Part shown: piece by piece, positions 1 to 6,751 of the stretch
Numbering within the stretch: position 1 is the first letter of the stretch
How the letters are laid out: every line of letters starts with the position of its first letter
Assembly: GCA_937873285.1 (NCBI GenBank)
Contig: CALMNV010000021.1
Span: forward strand, 1 to 12,378
Length of the DNA: 12,378 nucleotides
Direction of reading: 5' to 3'
Source of the DNA: an uncultured Intrasporangium sp.
Lineage (GTDB): Bacteria; Actinomycetota; Actinomycetes; Actinomycetales; Dermatophilaceae
The notes under the pieces: model-generated
Seen by the model: only the letters and a program-made list of their open reading frames with translations
The model's database searches: none
What the model was told of the DNA's origin: nothing
Made by a program: the position numbers and the translations under genes

Positions 1-1637
1 GGAGGCAGCGTCTGGCCGGTGACGAGCTGCGGACGCACCGTCTGCCCCTTCACCACGGAGGCGAGGACGAGGGCCATCGTCAGCGGGGACGCCTCGACCC
101 GCCCCTGGCCGATGAAGGAGGCGGCATGCTCGACGACGTTGCTCGTCGGCGGCACGGAGCCGAGGAACCCGGTGAAGGGCAGGTCGAGCCGTTCGCCCAT
201 CCCGAGCGACCGGGCCGCCGAGATGAGGTCGTCCTGGGAGACCTTGCCGTACTGGCTGAGAAAGGCCGTGTTGCACGAGTAGGCGAGCGCCGTGCGCAGG
301 GGGATGTTGCCGAGCTTGGCGGCCGGATAGCTGGAGTAGTTGCCGAAGGTGCGCCCGCCGACGTTGAGCGACGGGGTGCAGGGCACGGCCGTGTCGGCCG
401 TCGCGCCCTTGCGGATCAGCGCCAGCGAGCTGGCGATCTTGAACGTCGACCCGGGCGCGGCGCGGCCGGCGAGCGCCAGCGGCGCCCCTCCGGCCCCGGG
501 GCCCACCGCGGCGGCGAGCACCGCTCCGGTGGAGGGCCGGACGACGACGAGAGCGGTGGGCAGAGCCGTCTGGTCGGCGAGGGCGGCCTCGGCGGCGCCC
601 TGCGCCCTCTGATCGAGCGTCACCCGCAGCGGGGTGCCCTCGGTGGACAGCTGCGCGAACAGCTCCCGCTTGCCGAGCACGCTGCCGTCGGCGCCCTTGC
701 GCACCGCCTGCACCGCCAGCCCGGGCTTGCCGCGCAGCTGCTCGTCATAGCGTGACTCCAGCCCCGACTGGCCCACCTCGTCGCCGGGCTGCAGGCGGCC
801 CGAGGACTTCTGGACCTGCTCGGCGCTCACCTCGGCCACGGACCCGAGGATGGGGGCGGCCCAGGTGCGGGTCGGGCCGGGGACCTGCATCCGGGGCTGA
901 CGGAACGCACCGGGCACGGCGTCGATGGCCGCGGCGTTCCTCGTCAGCATCGGGTCGGTGATGCGCAGCGTGAGGGCGGGGACGAAAGCCTGCGGTCCGG
1001 CCGCGGCCACCTTGGCGGCATACCCCTTGGCGTCGATGCCGAGGAGGGCGGCGAGCCGGGCCGCGGACCCGCCGCTTCGTGCCGCCGGAACGCGCGTCTT
1101 GTCCAGTCCCACGACGTTGACCTCGCGCTCGGTCATCAGCGGGTTGCCGGCCGCGTCGAGGATGTCGGCGCGCTTCGGCCACTTGCGGGCCACGGTCAGC
1201 ACCTCGTCGGGGGCGAGGTCGGGGGCGAGGATCGAGGGGGACCAGGCGACCTGCCAGGCGCCGTCGACGAGGCGCAGCGCCGCCTTCGTCTCGTAGCCCC
1301 AGTCCTTGGGTGACGCGGAGACGTCCCACCGCGAGTAGAGCGTCGCGGTGGCCCGTTCCGAGCCCTCCTTCGTCACGGACGTGACCGTGACGGCCGGGCG
1401 AAGCGTGCCCATGCCGCGGTATGCCGCCCGCAGGAAACCCGTCGCGGCCGCCGGGGTCGCGCCGCTGAGACGCAGCTGCGCGACGTCGCCTCGGGCGAGG
1501 GCGGCGGCAAGCGCCTGCGCCGCGGCGTCCGGCTCAGGGGGCGCGGTGAAGAGCGAGCAGCCGGCGACGAGCGGCACGGTGACCGCAACGGCGACCGACG
1601 CCGCCAGGCGCGTCCGCCGCCGAGGCCCCTGGGTCAT
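1..1637 (-). CDS. Penicillin-binding lipoprotein (class B transpeptidase with MecA-type N-terminal domain), 3' end missing
   Basis: This is a D,D-transpeptidase that cross-links peptidoglycan on the outer face of the membrane. 545 complete codons are in the window and the C-terminus runs off the left edge. Residues 1-27 form a lipoprotein signal: a basic start (RRRTR), a hydrophobic stretch and the lipobox LVAGC with lipidated Cys27. About residues 35-150 resemble the NTF2-like MecA_N domain. A dimerisation region follows, then the transpeptidase domain with S-T-F-K at 397-400 (nucleophile Ser397) and S-C-N at 454-456. The third motif (KTG) must lie outside the window. The order matches actinobacterial penicillin-binding lipoproteins such as Mycobacterium tuberculosis Rv2864c (from memory of the family). 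The ATG at 1637 sits six bases after a TACGGT box, so the mRNA is probably leaderless. It is divergent from the phosphatase gene at 1724. The low-GC octamer GTATGCCG/CGGCATAC occurs twice inside it. The family is secure; the exact physiological class is not. Confidence 0.93.
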   Translation of the reverse strand, partial: MTQGPRRRTRLAASVAVAVTVPLVAGCSLFTAPPEPDAAAQALAAALARGDVAQLRLSGATPAAATGFLRAAYRGMGTLRPAVTVTSVTKEGSERATATLYSRWDVSASPKDWGYETKAALRLVDGAWQVAWSPSILAPDLAPDEVLTVARKWPKRADILDAAGNPLMTEREVNVVGLDKTRVPAARSGGSAARLAALLGIDAKGYAAKVAAAGPQAFVPALTLRITDPMLTRNAAAIDAVPGAFRQPRMQVPGPTRTWAAPILGSVAEVSAEQVQKSSGRLQPGDEVGQSGLESRYDEQLRGKPGLAVQAVRKGADGSVLGKRELFAQLSTEGTPLRVTLDQRAQGAAEAALADQTALPTALVVVRPSTGAVLAAAVGPGAGGAPLALAGRAAPGSTFKIASSLALIRKGATADTAVPCTPSLNVGGRTFGNYSSYPAAKLGNIPLRTALAYSCNTAFLSQYGKVSQDDLISAARSLGMGERLDLPFTGFLGSVPPTSNVVEHAASFIGQGRVEASPLTMALVLASVVKGQTVRPQLVTGQTLP

Positions 1638-1643
1638 GGGTCC

Positions 1644-1649
1644 ACCGTA
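1644..1649 (-). promoter_or_regulatory. -10 box (TACGGT) of the penicillin-binding lipoprotein gene, leaderless
   Basis: On the minus strand TACGGT is followed by six bases (GGACCC) and then the ATG at 1637. A TANNNT box six to seven bases ahead of the start codon puts the transcription start on the A of ATG. No Shine-Dalgarno sequence is visible. No convincing -35 box was found. Confidence 0.5.
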
Positions 1650-1711
1650 CGTCCCCCCGCAGGGCGACCGCTGGACCATGCCGCGGCCCGTTTGCGTGCC
1701 GGTCCATCAAG

Positions 1712-1717
1712 TACGTT
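1712..1717 (+). promoter_or_regulatory. -10 box (TACGTT) of the App1-type phosphatase gene, leaderless
   Basis: TACGTT is followed by six bases (GGAGGC) and the ATG at 1724. The GGAGG inside the spacer looks like a ribosome site but is only one base from ATG, too close to work, so a leaderless start fits better. A TTGCGT at 1692-1697 could be a weak -35 box with a short 14-base spacer. Confidence 0.5.
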
Positions 1718-1723
1718 GGAGGC

Positions 1724-2815
1724 ATGTCCCGACCGCATGCGGCCGCACTGATCGAGGATGCCTACCATGCCCGCGTCGAGCGGGTGCTCCGCGGGCGTGG
1801 GTGGGGCAACCGCATCCTGACCTACGTCGGCTACGGCTCCCCGGGCTTCGTGCGGGTCTTCGCGCGCATCATCCTCGGGCGACGCGGCACGGCGGGCCCT
1901 CCCAGCCGCCAGGACGCGACGGGTGCCCTCGCGCCCGCGCCGTACGAGCGCGGCTGGCGCGTCTTCGTCACCGCACCGGCCAACGGGGTGCCGGTCACCG
2001 TCACGATCGGGGAGCGCACCGTGCACACCCGAAGCGACCGCGGCGGCCACGTCGACCTCGTCGTGCAGGGGCACGACCTGGCTCCGGGGTGGCAGCAGGT
2101 GGTCGTGCACGCCGAGGGCACCGACCCCGTGCCGGCCGACGTGTTCATCGTCGCCGACGACGTCGACTTCGGACTGGTCAGCGACATCGACGACACCGTC
2201 ATCACCACCATGCTGCCCCGACCGCTCATCGCGGCGTGGAACACCTTCGTGCTGCGCGCCAAGAACCGTCGGGCCGTCGCCGGGATGGCGCCCTTCTACC
2301 GGGCCATGCTGTCGGCGCATCCGGGGGCGCCGGCGGTCTACGTGTCCACGGGGGCGTGGAACACCGCGCCGCCGCTCACCCGCTTCCTCCTCGAGTCCGG
2401 CTACCCGCTCGGGCCGCTGCTGCTCACCGACTGGGGTCCGACCAACACCGGATGGTTCCGCAGCGGGCGAGAGCACAAGCGGGCCTGCCTCGAGCGCATG
2501 TGCAGCGACTTTCCCAACATCCGCTGGCTGCTCGTCGGCGACGACGGGCAGCACGACCCGCAGCTCTACGCCGACTTCGCGGAGGCCCACGCCGACCGGG
2601 TCGCCGCCGTGTGCATCCGCCAGCTGAGCCCCACCGAGCAGGTGCTCTCCCACCCGATGGGCCGCGTGGACGGCCCGGCCCGGCCGGCGGAGGCCCGCAG
2701 CGTGCCCACCTTCTGGGCGCCGGACGGGCACACCATGCGCCGGGTCCTCGACGACGCCGGGCTCGTGGGCACCCCGGTGGCGGCCGGCGAGCAGCCGTCG
2801 CGGCCGGGACGCTGA
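1724..2815 (+). CDS. App1 family phosphatidate phosphatase (DUF2183 domain)
   Basis: A 363-residue HAD-superfamily protein of the App1/DUF2183 type. In yeast, App1 is a Mg2+-dependent phosphatase that turns phosphatidate into diacylglycerol; bacterial members are assumed to act on phospholipid phosphates. Residues 1-145 form the N-terminal region, with predicted beta-rich sequence around 78-145. The catalytic domain begins with D154-I-D156-D157-T158 (the DxDxT nucleophile motif). It continues with S208-T209-G210 (motif II), the likely motif III lysine K252 in R-E-H-K-R, and G272-D-D-G-Q-H-D278 (acidic motif IV). The last 50 residues are low-complexity and probably flexible. No signal peptide or membrane segment is evident, so it is probably cytoplasmic or peripheral. 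The start codon follows a TANNNT box by six bases. The glycosylase gene begins 12 bases after its stop, suggesting co-transcription. Family assignment is strong; substrate is inferred. Confidence 0.9.
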   Translation: MSRPHAAALIEDAYHARVERVLRGRGWGNRILTYVGYGSPGFVRVFARIILGRRGTAGPPSRQDATGALAPAPYERGWRVFVTAPANGVPVTVTIGERTVHTRSDRGGHVDLVVQGHDLAPGWQQVVVHAEGTDPVPADVFIVADDVDFGLVSDIDDTVITTMLPRPLIAAWNTFVLRAKNRRAVAGMAPFYRAMLSAHPGAPAVYVSTGAWNTAPPLTRFLLESGYPLGPLLLTDWGPTNTGWFRSGREHKRACLERMCSDFPNIRWLLVGDDGQHDPQLYADFAEAHADRVAAVCIRQLSPTEQVLSHPMGRVDGPARPAEARSVPTFWAPDGHTMRRVLDDAGLVGTPVAAGEQPSRPGR

Positions 2816-2827
2816 GGCAGCGACGCC

Positions 2828-3688
2828 GTGCCCGAGCTGCCCGAGGTGCAGGCTCTCGTCGACTTCCTTGCCGGGCGGACCGCGGGGCTTGCCGTCAGCG
2901 GGGTCGAGCTCGCGTCGGTGAGCGTGCTGAAGACCTTCGACCCGCCGCCGCAGGCTCTGCAGGGCGCCCCGGTCGACGGCGTGCGGCGGCACGGCAAGTT
3001 CCTCGACCTCGACTGTGACGGGACGCATCTGATCTTCCACCTGGCCCGCGCAGGCTGGCTGCGGTGGTCCGAGCAGCTGCCGCGCACGACCCTGCGGCCG
3101 GGCAAGTCGCCGATCGCGCTGCGGGTGCGCCTCTCCGACGGGTCCGGCTTCGACCTGACCGAGGCCGGGACGAAGAAGTCGCTGGCGGCATACATCGTGC
3201 GCGACCCCGCCCAGGTGCCCGGCGTCGCGCGGCTCGGCCCCGACCCGCTCGCGGACGACTTCACGCGCGAGGACTTCGGGGCGCTGCTCGCCGGGCGGCG
3301 GACCCAGATCAAGGGGCTGCTGCGCGACCAGGCGTTCCTCGCCGGCGTCGGCAACGCCTACTCCGACGAGATCCTCCACGTGGCGCGCCTGTCGCCGTTC
3401 GCCATCGCCGGCTCGCTGCCGACGCAGACCGTGGACCGGCTGTATGCCGCGCTGCGCGACACGCTGCGCGGCGCGGTGGCCGCCGCATCGGGCAAGCCGG
3501 CCAAGGAGCTCAAGGACGCCAAGCGAGCCGGCCTGCGGGTGCACGGGCGGACGGGCCTGCCCTGCCCGGAGTGCGGCGACGAGGTGCGCGAGGTGTCCTT
3601 CGCCGACACGTCGCTGCAGTACTGCCCGACGTGCCAGACCGGGGGCAAGCCCCTGGCCGACCGGCGCCTGTCGCGGCTGCTCAAGTGA
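2828..3688 (+). CDS. Fpg/Nei family DNA glycosylase/AP lyase
   Basis: A 286-residue base-excision repair enzyme. The GTG start is fixed by chemistry: after Met removal the N-terminus is P-E-L-P-E-V, whose Pro is the Schiff-base nucleophile and Glu the acid. Lys57 in H-G-K-F-L-D-L matches the conserved beta-hairpin lysine. The helix-two-turn-helix spans about 160-183 (Q-I-K-G-L-L through G-V-G-N-A-Y-S-D-E-I-L). A zinc finger uses C246, C249, C266 and C269. Length is close to the family norm (about 270-290). Oddly, the loop that in E. coli Fpg carries D-P-R-R-F-G (lesion-facing intercalation residues) here reads T-E-A-G-T-K-K-S (111-118), so the Arg and Phe of that motif are absent. Substrate preference (8-oxoguanine versus oxidised pyrimidines) cannot be read from sequence. 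It lies 12 bases after the phosphatase gene, with no strong ribosome site, so translation may be coupled. CGGCATAC and GTATGCCG occur once each inside it. Confidence 0.93.
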   Translation: MPELPEVQALVDFLAGRTAGLAVSGVELASVSVLKTFDPPPQALQGAPVDGVRRHGKFLDLDCDGTHLIFHLARAGWLRWSEQLPRTTLRPGKSPIALRVRLSDGSGFDLTEAGTKKSLAAYIVRDPAQVPGVARLGPDPLADDFTREDFGALLAGRRTQIKGLLRDQAFLAGVGNAYSDEILHVARLSPFAIAGSLPTQTVDRLYAALRDTLRGAVAAASGKPAKELKDAKRAGLRVHGRTGLPCPECGDEVREVSFADTSLQYCPTCQTGGKPLADRRLSRLLK

Positions 3689-3726
3689 CGCCGACGCGCC
3701 TCGCCGGCTCTGTCGGCGCCCTGCTC

Positions 3727-3732
3727 TAGGGT
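3727..3732 (+). promoter_or_regulatory. -10 box (TAGGGT) upstream of the SprT-like protease gene
   Basis: TAGGGT sits 62 bases before the ATG at 3795. A start near 3739 would give a leader of about 56 bases ending in a strong GGGGAGGGGAG ribosome site. This is one of the few genes here with a classical leader. No clear -35 box. Confidence 0.35.
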
Positions 3733-3794
3733 CGCTGAGAAGCGAGCGGGCCGGGCCTGGGCAGCACACCCACGGCCGGCGGGGAGGGGAGCAC

Positions 3795-4469
3795 ATGGAG
3801 CTGGGGGCCGCGTTGAGGCTGGGCGACGAGCTGCTGCGCCAGCACGGGCTGGAGCGCTGGGCCCTGACGCTCGACCGCGCCAAGACCCGGGCGGCCGTGT
3901 GCCGCCCCGCCAGGCGCACGATCAGCCTGAGCGCCTCGCTCACCCTGCTGCACCCTGAGGAGGAGGTGCGCGACACGATCCTGCACGAGATCGCCCACGC
4001 GCTCGTCGGCGCCGGTCACGGCCACGACGCGGTGTGGCGAGCCAAGGCGCTGCAGATCGGCTGCTCCGGGCAGCGGTGCAGCTCGGCGGACGCGCCTCGG
4101 CTCGAGGGCCCCTGGGCCGGCACCTGCCGAGCCGGGCACGTCGTCAGGCGGCACCGCCGGCCGACGCGGGTCGGGCTGTGCGCTCGCTGCGGGGGGCCGG
4201 AGCGCGATCGGGTCCTCGAGTGGACTCACCACGGGTCGCGGGTGCCGATGCATCCCAACTACGTCGCCGAGCTGGCGGCCTTCCTCGGCGGCTCGCCGCA
4301 GGACGCGCCCGGCCGGCTGCGGCCCGGGACGCAGGTGCGCATCTCGGCGGCCGGGGCCTACTTCGGGCTGGTCGGCTCGATCGTCGCCCGGGGACGCACC
4401 CGCTACCGGGTGCGGATACGCGCAGGGCTCCTCTCGGTGCCGTTCGCCTTCGTCGAGCCGGCCGACTGA
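3795..4469 (+). CDS. SprT-like zinc metalloprotease domain protein
   Basis: 224 residues. The zincin motif H64-E65-I-A-H68 with H77 nearby (G-H-G-H-D-A-V-W) is the SprT/SPRTN signature, in which two His of HExxH and a downstream His bind zinc and Glu activates water. A Cys-rich part follows (C90, C95, C111, then C129-x-x-C132), resembling the zinc ribbon after the SprT domain. The C-terminal part (about 176-224) looks like a small beta barrel (G-T-Q-V-R-I then Y-R-V-R-I), possibly KOW/SH3-like. Eukaryotic relatives degrade DNA-protein crosslinks; bacterial SprT-like proteins are poorly characterised, so a DNA-repair role is inference. The ATG is set by the GGGGAGGGGAG ribosome site four bases upstream. 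It sits 106 bases after the glycosylase gene, on the same strand but with its own promoter-like box. Confidence 0.85.
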   Translation: MELGAALRLGDELLRQHGLERWALTLDRAKTRAAVCRPARRTISLSASLTLLHPEEEVRDTILHEIAHALVGAGHGHDAVWRAKALQIGCSGQRCSSADAPRLEGPWAGTCRAGHVVRRHRRPTRVGLCARCGGPERDRVLEWTHHGSRVPMHPNYVAELAAFLGGSPQDAPGRLRPGTQVRISAAGAYFGLVGSIVARGRTRYRVRIRAGLLSVPFAFVEPAD

Positions 4470-4486
4470 GCGCAGGTGAGCGCAGA
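4467..4486 (+). repeat. 10-bp tandem duplication across the protease gene stop codon
   Basis: TGAGCGCAGG is followed directly by TGAGCGCAGA: two 10-base units differing at the last base. The first TGA (4467-4469) is the protease gene stop. The rest of the 208-base gap to the next gene contains a palindrome at 4499-4510 and the next promoter; I see no gene in it. Confidence 0.8.
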
Positions 4487-4496
4487 TCCAGGGGCG

Positions 4497-4512
4497 GGCG
4501 CCACGTGGCGTC
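4497..4512. terminator. Palindromic hairpin with CGCCACGTGGCG core
   Basis: CGCCACGTGGCG (4499-4510) is a perfect 12-base palindrome, extended in RNA by a G-U and a G-C pair to 4497-4512. It lies 30 bases after the protease gene stop. It may be a weak terminator without a U-tract or a protein-binding site with a CACGTG core; as a hairpin the perfect palindrome has little loop, which favours the second reading. Confidence 0.3.
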
Positions 4513-4665
4513 AGGGACTCGCGAAGAAGGGGCGGCGCAGGTGCCTCCTGCCAGCGCGAGGAACCGGTCGCGGTCGGTGCCGACGGTACGCCGGCGCCGC
4601 GGAGGTGTCACCCGTCCGGAACGGTGCCGCCTCCTGGCCGGTAGGCCGCCCGGCGTGGTCCCGGA

Positions 4666-4671
4666 TACGCT
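4666..4671 (+). promoter_or_regulatory. -10 box (TACGCT) of the 193-residue unknown gene, leaderless
   Basis: TACGCT is followed by six bases (CGGCGG) and GTG at 4678, the same geometry as five other genes in this window. There is no plausible ribosome site at the right distance, so a leaderless mRNA is likely. Confidence 0.5.
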
Positions 4672-4677
4672 CGGCGG

Positions 4678-5259
4678 GTGACTCTCGACCCGACGTCCGC
4701 CCTCAGGCAGTGGCTCGCCGAGCAGGGCAACCGCCCGCTCGGGGACGCTGCCCTCGCGTCCGGTCGGACGCTGCAGCCCTTCAGCGAGGGACTCAGCGCG
4801 GCCGCCGGCAACCTGCTCCGCAAGGCGTTCGACGCGGTGGAGCGCAACGACGACGACCGGGCGGCGCGCTACGTGCGCCGGGCGGCGGAGCTGCCCTACG
4901 ACGAGCACGAGCAGGTGCATCCCGCGGTCATGGCGGCCGGCATGCTGCTGTTCCGGGAGGTCACGGACGCGGTCGACGAGGCCGACGACGGTGACGTGCG
5001 CTGGCTCACCAGCGCGATCACGGTCCTCGACTCGGCGCAGGGCGCCGGCGCCCAGTCGCTGCGCCACGTCCTGCACACCCTCGACAGCGACTACGTACTG
5101 CCTCCGCGCGTTGCCAAGCCCCTCCGGCAGGCGGCGGGAGAAGGGCCCGCCCACCAGGAGCCGGACCCGGCGCCGGACGCCGGCGCGGACGTGGTGGCAG
5201 AGACCAGCGCGTCGATCCTGCGGGTCAGTGTGGCCTACCACCTGGCGCTGCACCACTGA
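4678..5259 (+). CDS. Conserved-looking helical protein of unknown function
   Basis: 193 residues, family not recognised. Codon third positions are strongly GC and the reading frame is bounded by a leaderless-type promoter and a duplicated stop region, so it is very likely a real gene. The sequence appears almost entirely alpha-helical: a helical region at about 30-75 rich in Asp/Arg (E-R-N-D-D-D-R-A-A-R), a second at 80-130 with acidic runs (D-A-V-D-E-A-D-D-G-D), then a Pro/Asp/Ala-rich linker (about 150-172). A short hydrophobic C-terminal stretch ends in His-His. No signal peptide, membrane helix, Cys pair or catalytic motif was found. It is probably a cytosolic adaptor or regulatory protein, but that is a guess. 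Its upstream neighbour is the SprT-like protease; downstream it converges on a rhodanese gene. Confidence 0.8.
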   Translation: MTLDPTSALRQWLAEQGNRPLGDAALASGRTLQPFSEGLSAAAGNLLRKAFDAVERNDDDRAARYVRRAAELPYDEHEQVHPAVMAAGMLLFREVTDAVDEADDGDVRWLTSAITVLDSAQGAGAQSLRHVLHTLDSDYVLPPRVAKPLRQAAGEGPAHQEPDPAPDAGADVVAETSASILRVSVAYHLALHH

Positions 5260-5288
5260 CCGGCCCCGACACCACTGACCGGCCCCGG
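5251..5288 (+). repeat. 19-bp tandem duplication across a stop codon
   Basis: Two adjacent 19-base units, 5251-5269 and 5270-5288, differ only at the last base. The first unit contains the last two His codons and TGA of the 193-residue gene. The second repeats them outside the reading frame. It looks like a recent slippage or unequal-crossover duplication. Confidence 0.85.
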
Positions 5289-5301
5289 CCGCGCCCGCTG
5301 A

Positions 5302-5316
5302 GCTCGACGGTCGAGC
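5302..5316. terminator. Hairpin between convergent genes
   Basis: GCTCGA / TCGAGC pair around a three-base CGG loop, five bases beyond the rhodanese stop codon, in the 61-base gap between convergent genes. It could act in both directions. There is no U-tract, as is common in high-GC actinobacteria. Confidence 0.45.
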
Positions 5317-5320
5317 GCGG

Positions 5321-5659
5321 TCAGATGATGCGCGGCTCCTCCGCGCCGTGCAGCGGCTTGCCGCTCGCCTCCCAGGCGCGCATGCCGCCGTCGAGGTTGA
5401 CGACGTCGAAACCCTGCCTGGTCAGCCACGCGACGGCGCGGGCAGACCGGCTGCCGCTGCGGCATACGACCGGCACCGACCCCCCGTCCGTGTCGGGCAG
5501 GTCGCCCACGCGGTCCGGCAGGTCACCGAGGGGCACGTGCACCGCGTTGGGCGCGTGGCCGGCCGCCCACTCGTCGGGCTCGCGGACATCGATGACGACG
5601 GCGTCGTCGGCGACCTCGCTCACCGTCGTGGTCGGCACATCGGTCGGCATCTGGCTCAT
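5321..5659 (-). CDS. Rhodanese-like domain protein (single domain)
   Basis: 112 residues, one rhodanese fold, cytosolic. The N-terminal V-I-D-V-R-E-P-D-E-W element and the active-site loop V-V-C66-R-S-G-S-R-S are classic; Cys66 would carry the persulfide. The late D-G-G-M-R-A-W-E helix is also typical of small sulfur carriers of the GlpE/PspE kind. Sulfurtransferase activity is therefore likely; the acceptor is unknown. The ATG at 5659 is chosen because a weak -10-like CACGAT lies exactly six bases upstream; an ATG three codons in (5650) and one at 5713 are alternatives. It is divergent from the pyridoxal kinase and convergent with the 193-residue gene. GTATGCCG occurs here in a Val-Cys-Arg frame (overlapping the catalytic Cys codon), unlike the Tyr-Ala or Ala-Tyr frames elsewhere. 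Confidence 0.92.
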   Translation of the reverse strand: MSQMPTDVPTTTVSEVADDAVVIDVREPDEWAAGHAPNAVHVPLGDLPDRVGDLPDTDGGSVPVVCRSGSRSARAVAWLTRQGFDVVNLDGGMRAWEASGKPLHGAEEPRII

Positions 5660-5665
5660 GGGCCC

Positions 5666-5671
5666 ATCGTG
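5666..5671 (-). promoter_or_regulatory. Weak -10-like box (CACGAT) of the rhodanese gene
   Basis: On the minus strand CACGAT is followed by six bases (GGGCCC) and the ATG at 5659. It differs from TANNNT at the first base, so this is a weak call supported mainly by the shared six-base spacing. Confidence 0.25.
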
Positions 5672-5723
5672 CCACGCCCGGTGAGGGCCACGGCGTCCCC
5701 GGGCGGGCGGCATACCGGCGGCC

Positions 5724-5729
5724 TAGCCT
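5724..5729 (+). promoter_or_regulatory. -10 box (TAGCCT) of the pyridoxal kinase gene, leaderless
   Basis: TAGCCT is followed by six bases (GTCCGC) and GTG at 5736. The same hexamer and spacing recur before the ATPase gene at 6758. A CGGCATAC octamer lies at 5708-5715, between the expected -35 and -10 positions. Confidence 0.55.
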
Positions 5730-5735
5730 GTCCGC

Positions 5736-6584
5736 GTGAAGATCCTGTCGATCCAGTCCCACGTCGCCTACGGTCACGCCGGCAACGCCGCGGCCGTCTT
5801 TCCGCTGCAGCGGCTGGGCCACGACGTCTACCCGGTGCACACGGTGACGTTCTCCAACCACACGGGCTACGGCCAGACCCGTGGCCCGCTGCTCGCGCCC
5901 GAGGACATCGCGGAGGTGATCGCGGGAGTCGAGGAGCGTGGCGCCTTCGCGCAGATCGACGCGGTGCTCTCGGGCTACCAGGGCGCCGAGGCGGTCGGCC
6001 GGGTCATCCTCGACGCCGTGGCGAGGGTCAAGGCGGCCAACCCCGCGGCCGTCTACTGCTGCGACCCCGTCATGGGGGACGTGGGTCGCGGGTTCTTCGT
6101 CCGACCCGGCATCCCGGAGCTCTTCCGAGACCATGTCGTGCCCCGAGCCGATCTCGTGACGCCCAACCAGTTCGAGCTCGAGTTCCTCGTGGGACGGTCG
6201 ATCGGCGCGCAGGACGACCTGCTCCGGGCGGCCCAGGAGCTGCGCTCCCAGGGCCCGAGCGTGGTGCTCGTGACCAGCGTGCTCACGAAGGACACGCCGC
6301 CCGGGTCCGTCCAGCTCGCCTGCGTGACAGGGGAGGGTGCGTGGCTGGTCACGACGCCGCTGCTGCCGCTCGCCGCCAAGGGCGGCGGGGACCTCGCGGC
6401 CGCGATCTTCCTCGCGCACCACCTCACCGACGGCCCGCGCGTGGCGCTGTCGCGCACGGCGGCCACGATGTATGCCGTGCTCGAGGCGACCGTGGAGCGG
6501 GGGTCCGAGGAGATGCTCATCGTCGCGGAGCAGGCGGCCATCGCCGCGCCGGACGAGATTTTCGACGTTTCACCGTTGCGGTGA
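5736..6584 (+). CDS. pdxY: Pyridoxal kinase, PdxY type
   Basis: 282 residues, the usual length for PdxY. It phosphorylates pyridoxal with ATP in vitamin B6 salvage in the cytosol. The N-terminus I-Q-S-H-V-A-Y-G-H-A-G-N (6-17) is the PdxY/PdxK substrate-binding signature, followed by T-F-S-N-H-T-G-Y (38-45). D110-P-V-M-G-D is the conserved ribokinase-fold metal/ATP region, and T-P-N-Q-F-E (142-147) is also conserved. The anion-hole motif reads K215-G-G-G-D219, with Asp219 as catalytic base. Most PdxY proteins have G-T/V-G-D, so the second position is Gly here. GTG start, six bases after TAGCCT, so probably leaderless. It is followed by a promoter-like box and a strong dyad. PdxK versus PdxY is decided by overall resemblance from memory; the family is secure. 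Confidence 0.93.
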   Translation: MKILSIQSHVAYGHAGNAAAVFPLQRLGHDVYPVHTVTFSNHTGYGQTRGPLLAPEDIAEVIAGVEERGAFAQIDAVLSGYQGAEAVGRVILDAVARVKAANPAAVYCCDPVMGDVGRGFFVRPGIPELFRDHVVPRADLVTPNQFELEFLVGRSIGAQDDLLRAAQELRSQGPSVVLVTSVLTKDTPPGSVQLACVTGEGAWLVTTPLLPLAAKGGGDLAAAIFLAHHLTDGPRVALSRTAATMYAVLEATVERGSEEMLIVAEQAAIAAPDEIFDVSPLR

Positions 6585-6606
6585 CGACAGTGCCGGGCTG
6601 GCACGT

Positions 6607-6612
6607 TATAGT
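6607..6612 (+). promoter_or_regulatory. Strong -10-like box (TATAGT) in the pdxY-ATPase gap
   Basis: TATAGT is the closest match to TATAAT that I found in the window. A start near 6619 would begin the transcript at the base of the dyad at 6620-6659 and 140 bases ahead of the ATPase GTG. The ATPase gene has its own box at 6746, so this box may serve a short RNA or an alternative long leader. No convincing -35 box. Confidence 0.35.
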
Positions 6613-6619
6613 CGGGTCG

Positions 6620-6659
6620 CGCCGTTCCGCATGACCACCCCTGACCGTGCGGAACGGCG
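6620..6659 (+). terminator. Perfect 11-bp inverted repeat (terminator or structured RNA)
   Basis: CGCCGTTCCGC (6620-6630) pairs perfectly with GCGGAACGGCG (6649-6659) around an 18-base loop; a G-U pair can extend it. It lies 35 bases after the pdxY stop, so it may terminate that transcript. It is not followed by a T-run, the loop is large, and it begins immediately after TATAGT. A small RNA or a protein-binding dyad is therefore also possible. Confidence 0.5.
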
Positions 6660-6745
6660 TTCTGCTGCCCTCGACAGGGATCGGGGCGGCGCACGACACG
6701 ATCTGCCTGTATGCGCCTCTCTCGTGTCCTGCCTAGAGAGCCATA

Positions 6746-6751
6746 TAGCCT
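6746..6751 (+). promoter_or_regulatory. -10 box (TAGCCT) of the ATPase gene, leaderless
   Basis: TAGCCT, six bases (CCGATC), then GTG at 6758. Identical hexamer and spacing to the pdxY promoter. No ribosome site precedes the GTG. Confidence 0.55.

Noticed and set aside
1718..1722. GGAGG before the phosphatase ATG as its ribosome binding site
   Set aside because: It is one base from the start codon, too close for pairing with 16S rRNA during initiation; the TANNNT spacing supports a leaderless start.
1634..3976. A 780-codon open frame on the minus strand opposite the phosphatase and glycosylase genes
   Set aside because: It is the antisense shadow of two well-supported genes; long stop-free antisense frames are normal at this GC content, and its residue mix (Arg, Ala, Gly, Pro, His) matches no family.
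4499..4510. CGCCACGTGGCG as a regulator operator
   Set aside because: A single perfect palindrome in GC-rich DNA is weak evidence; only one copy is present and no regulator gene is nearby, so it is listed only as a hairpin.
5251..5288. The 19-bp direct repeat as an integration (att) site or IS target duplication
   Set aside because: The copies are adjacent with no element between them and there is no tRNA or integrase; simple tandem duplication explains them.
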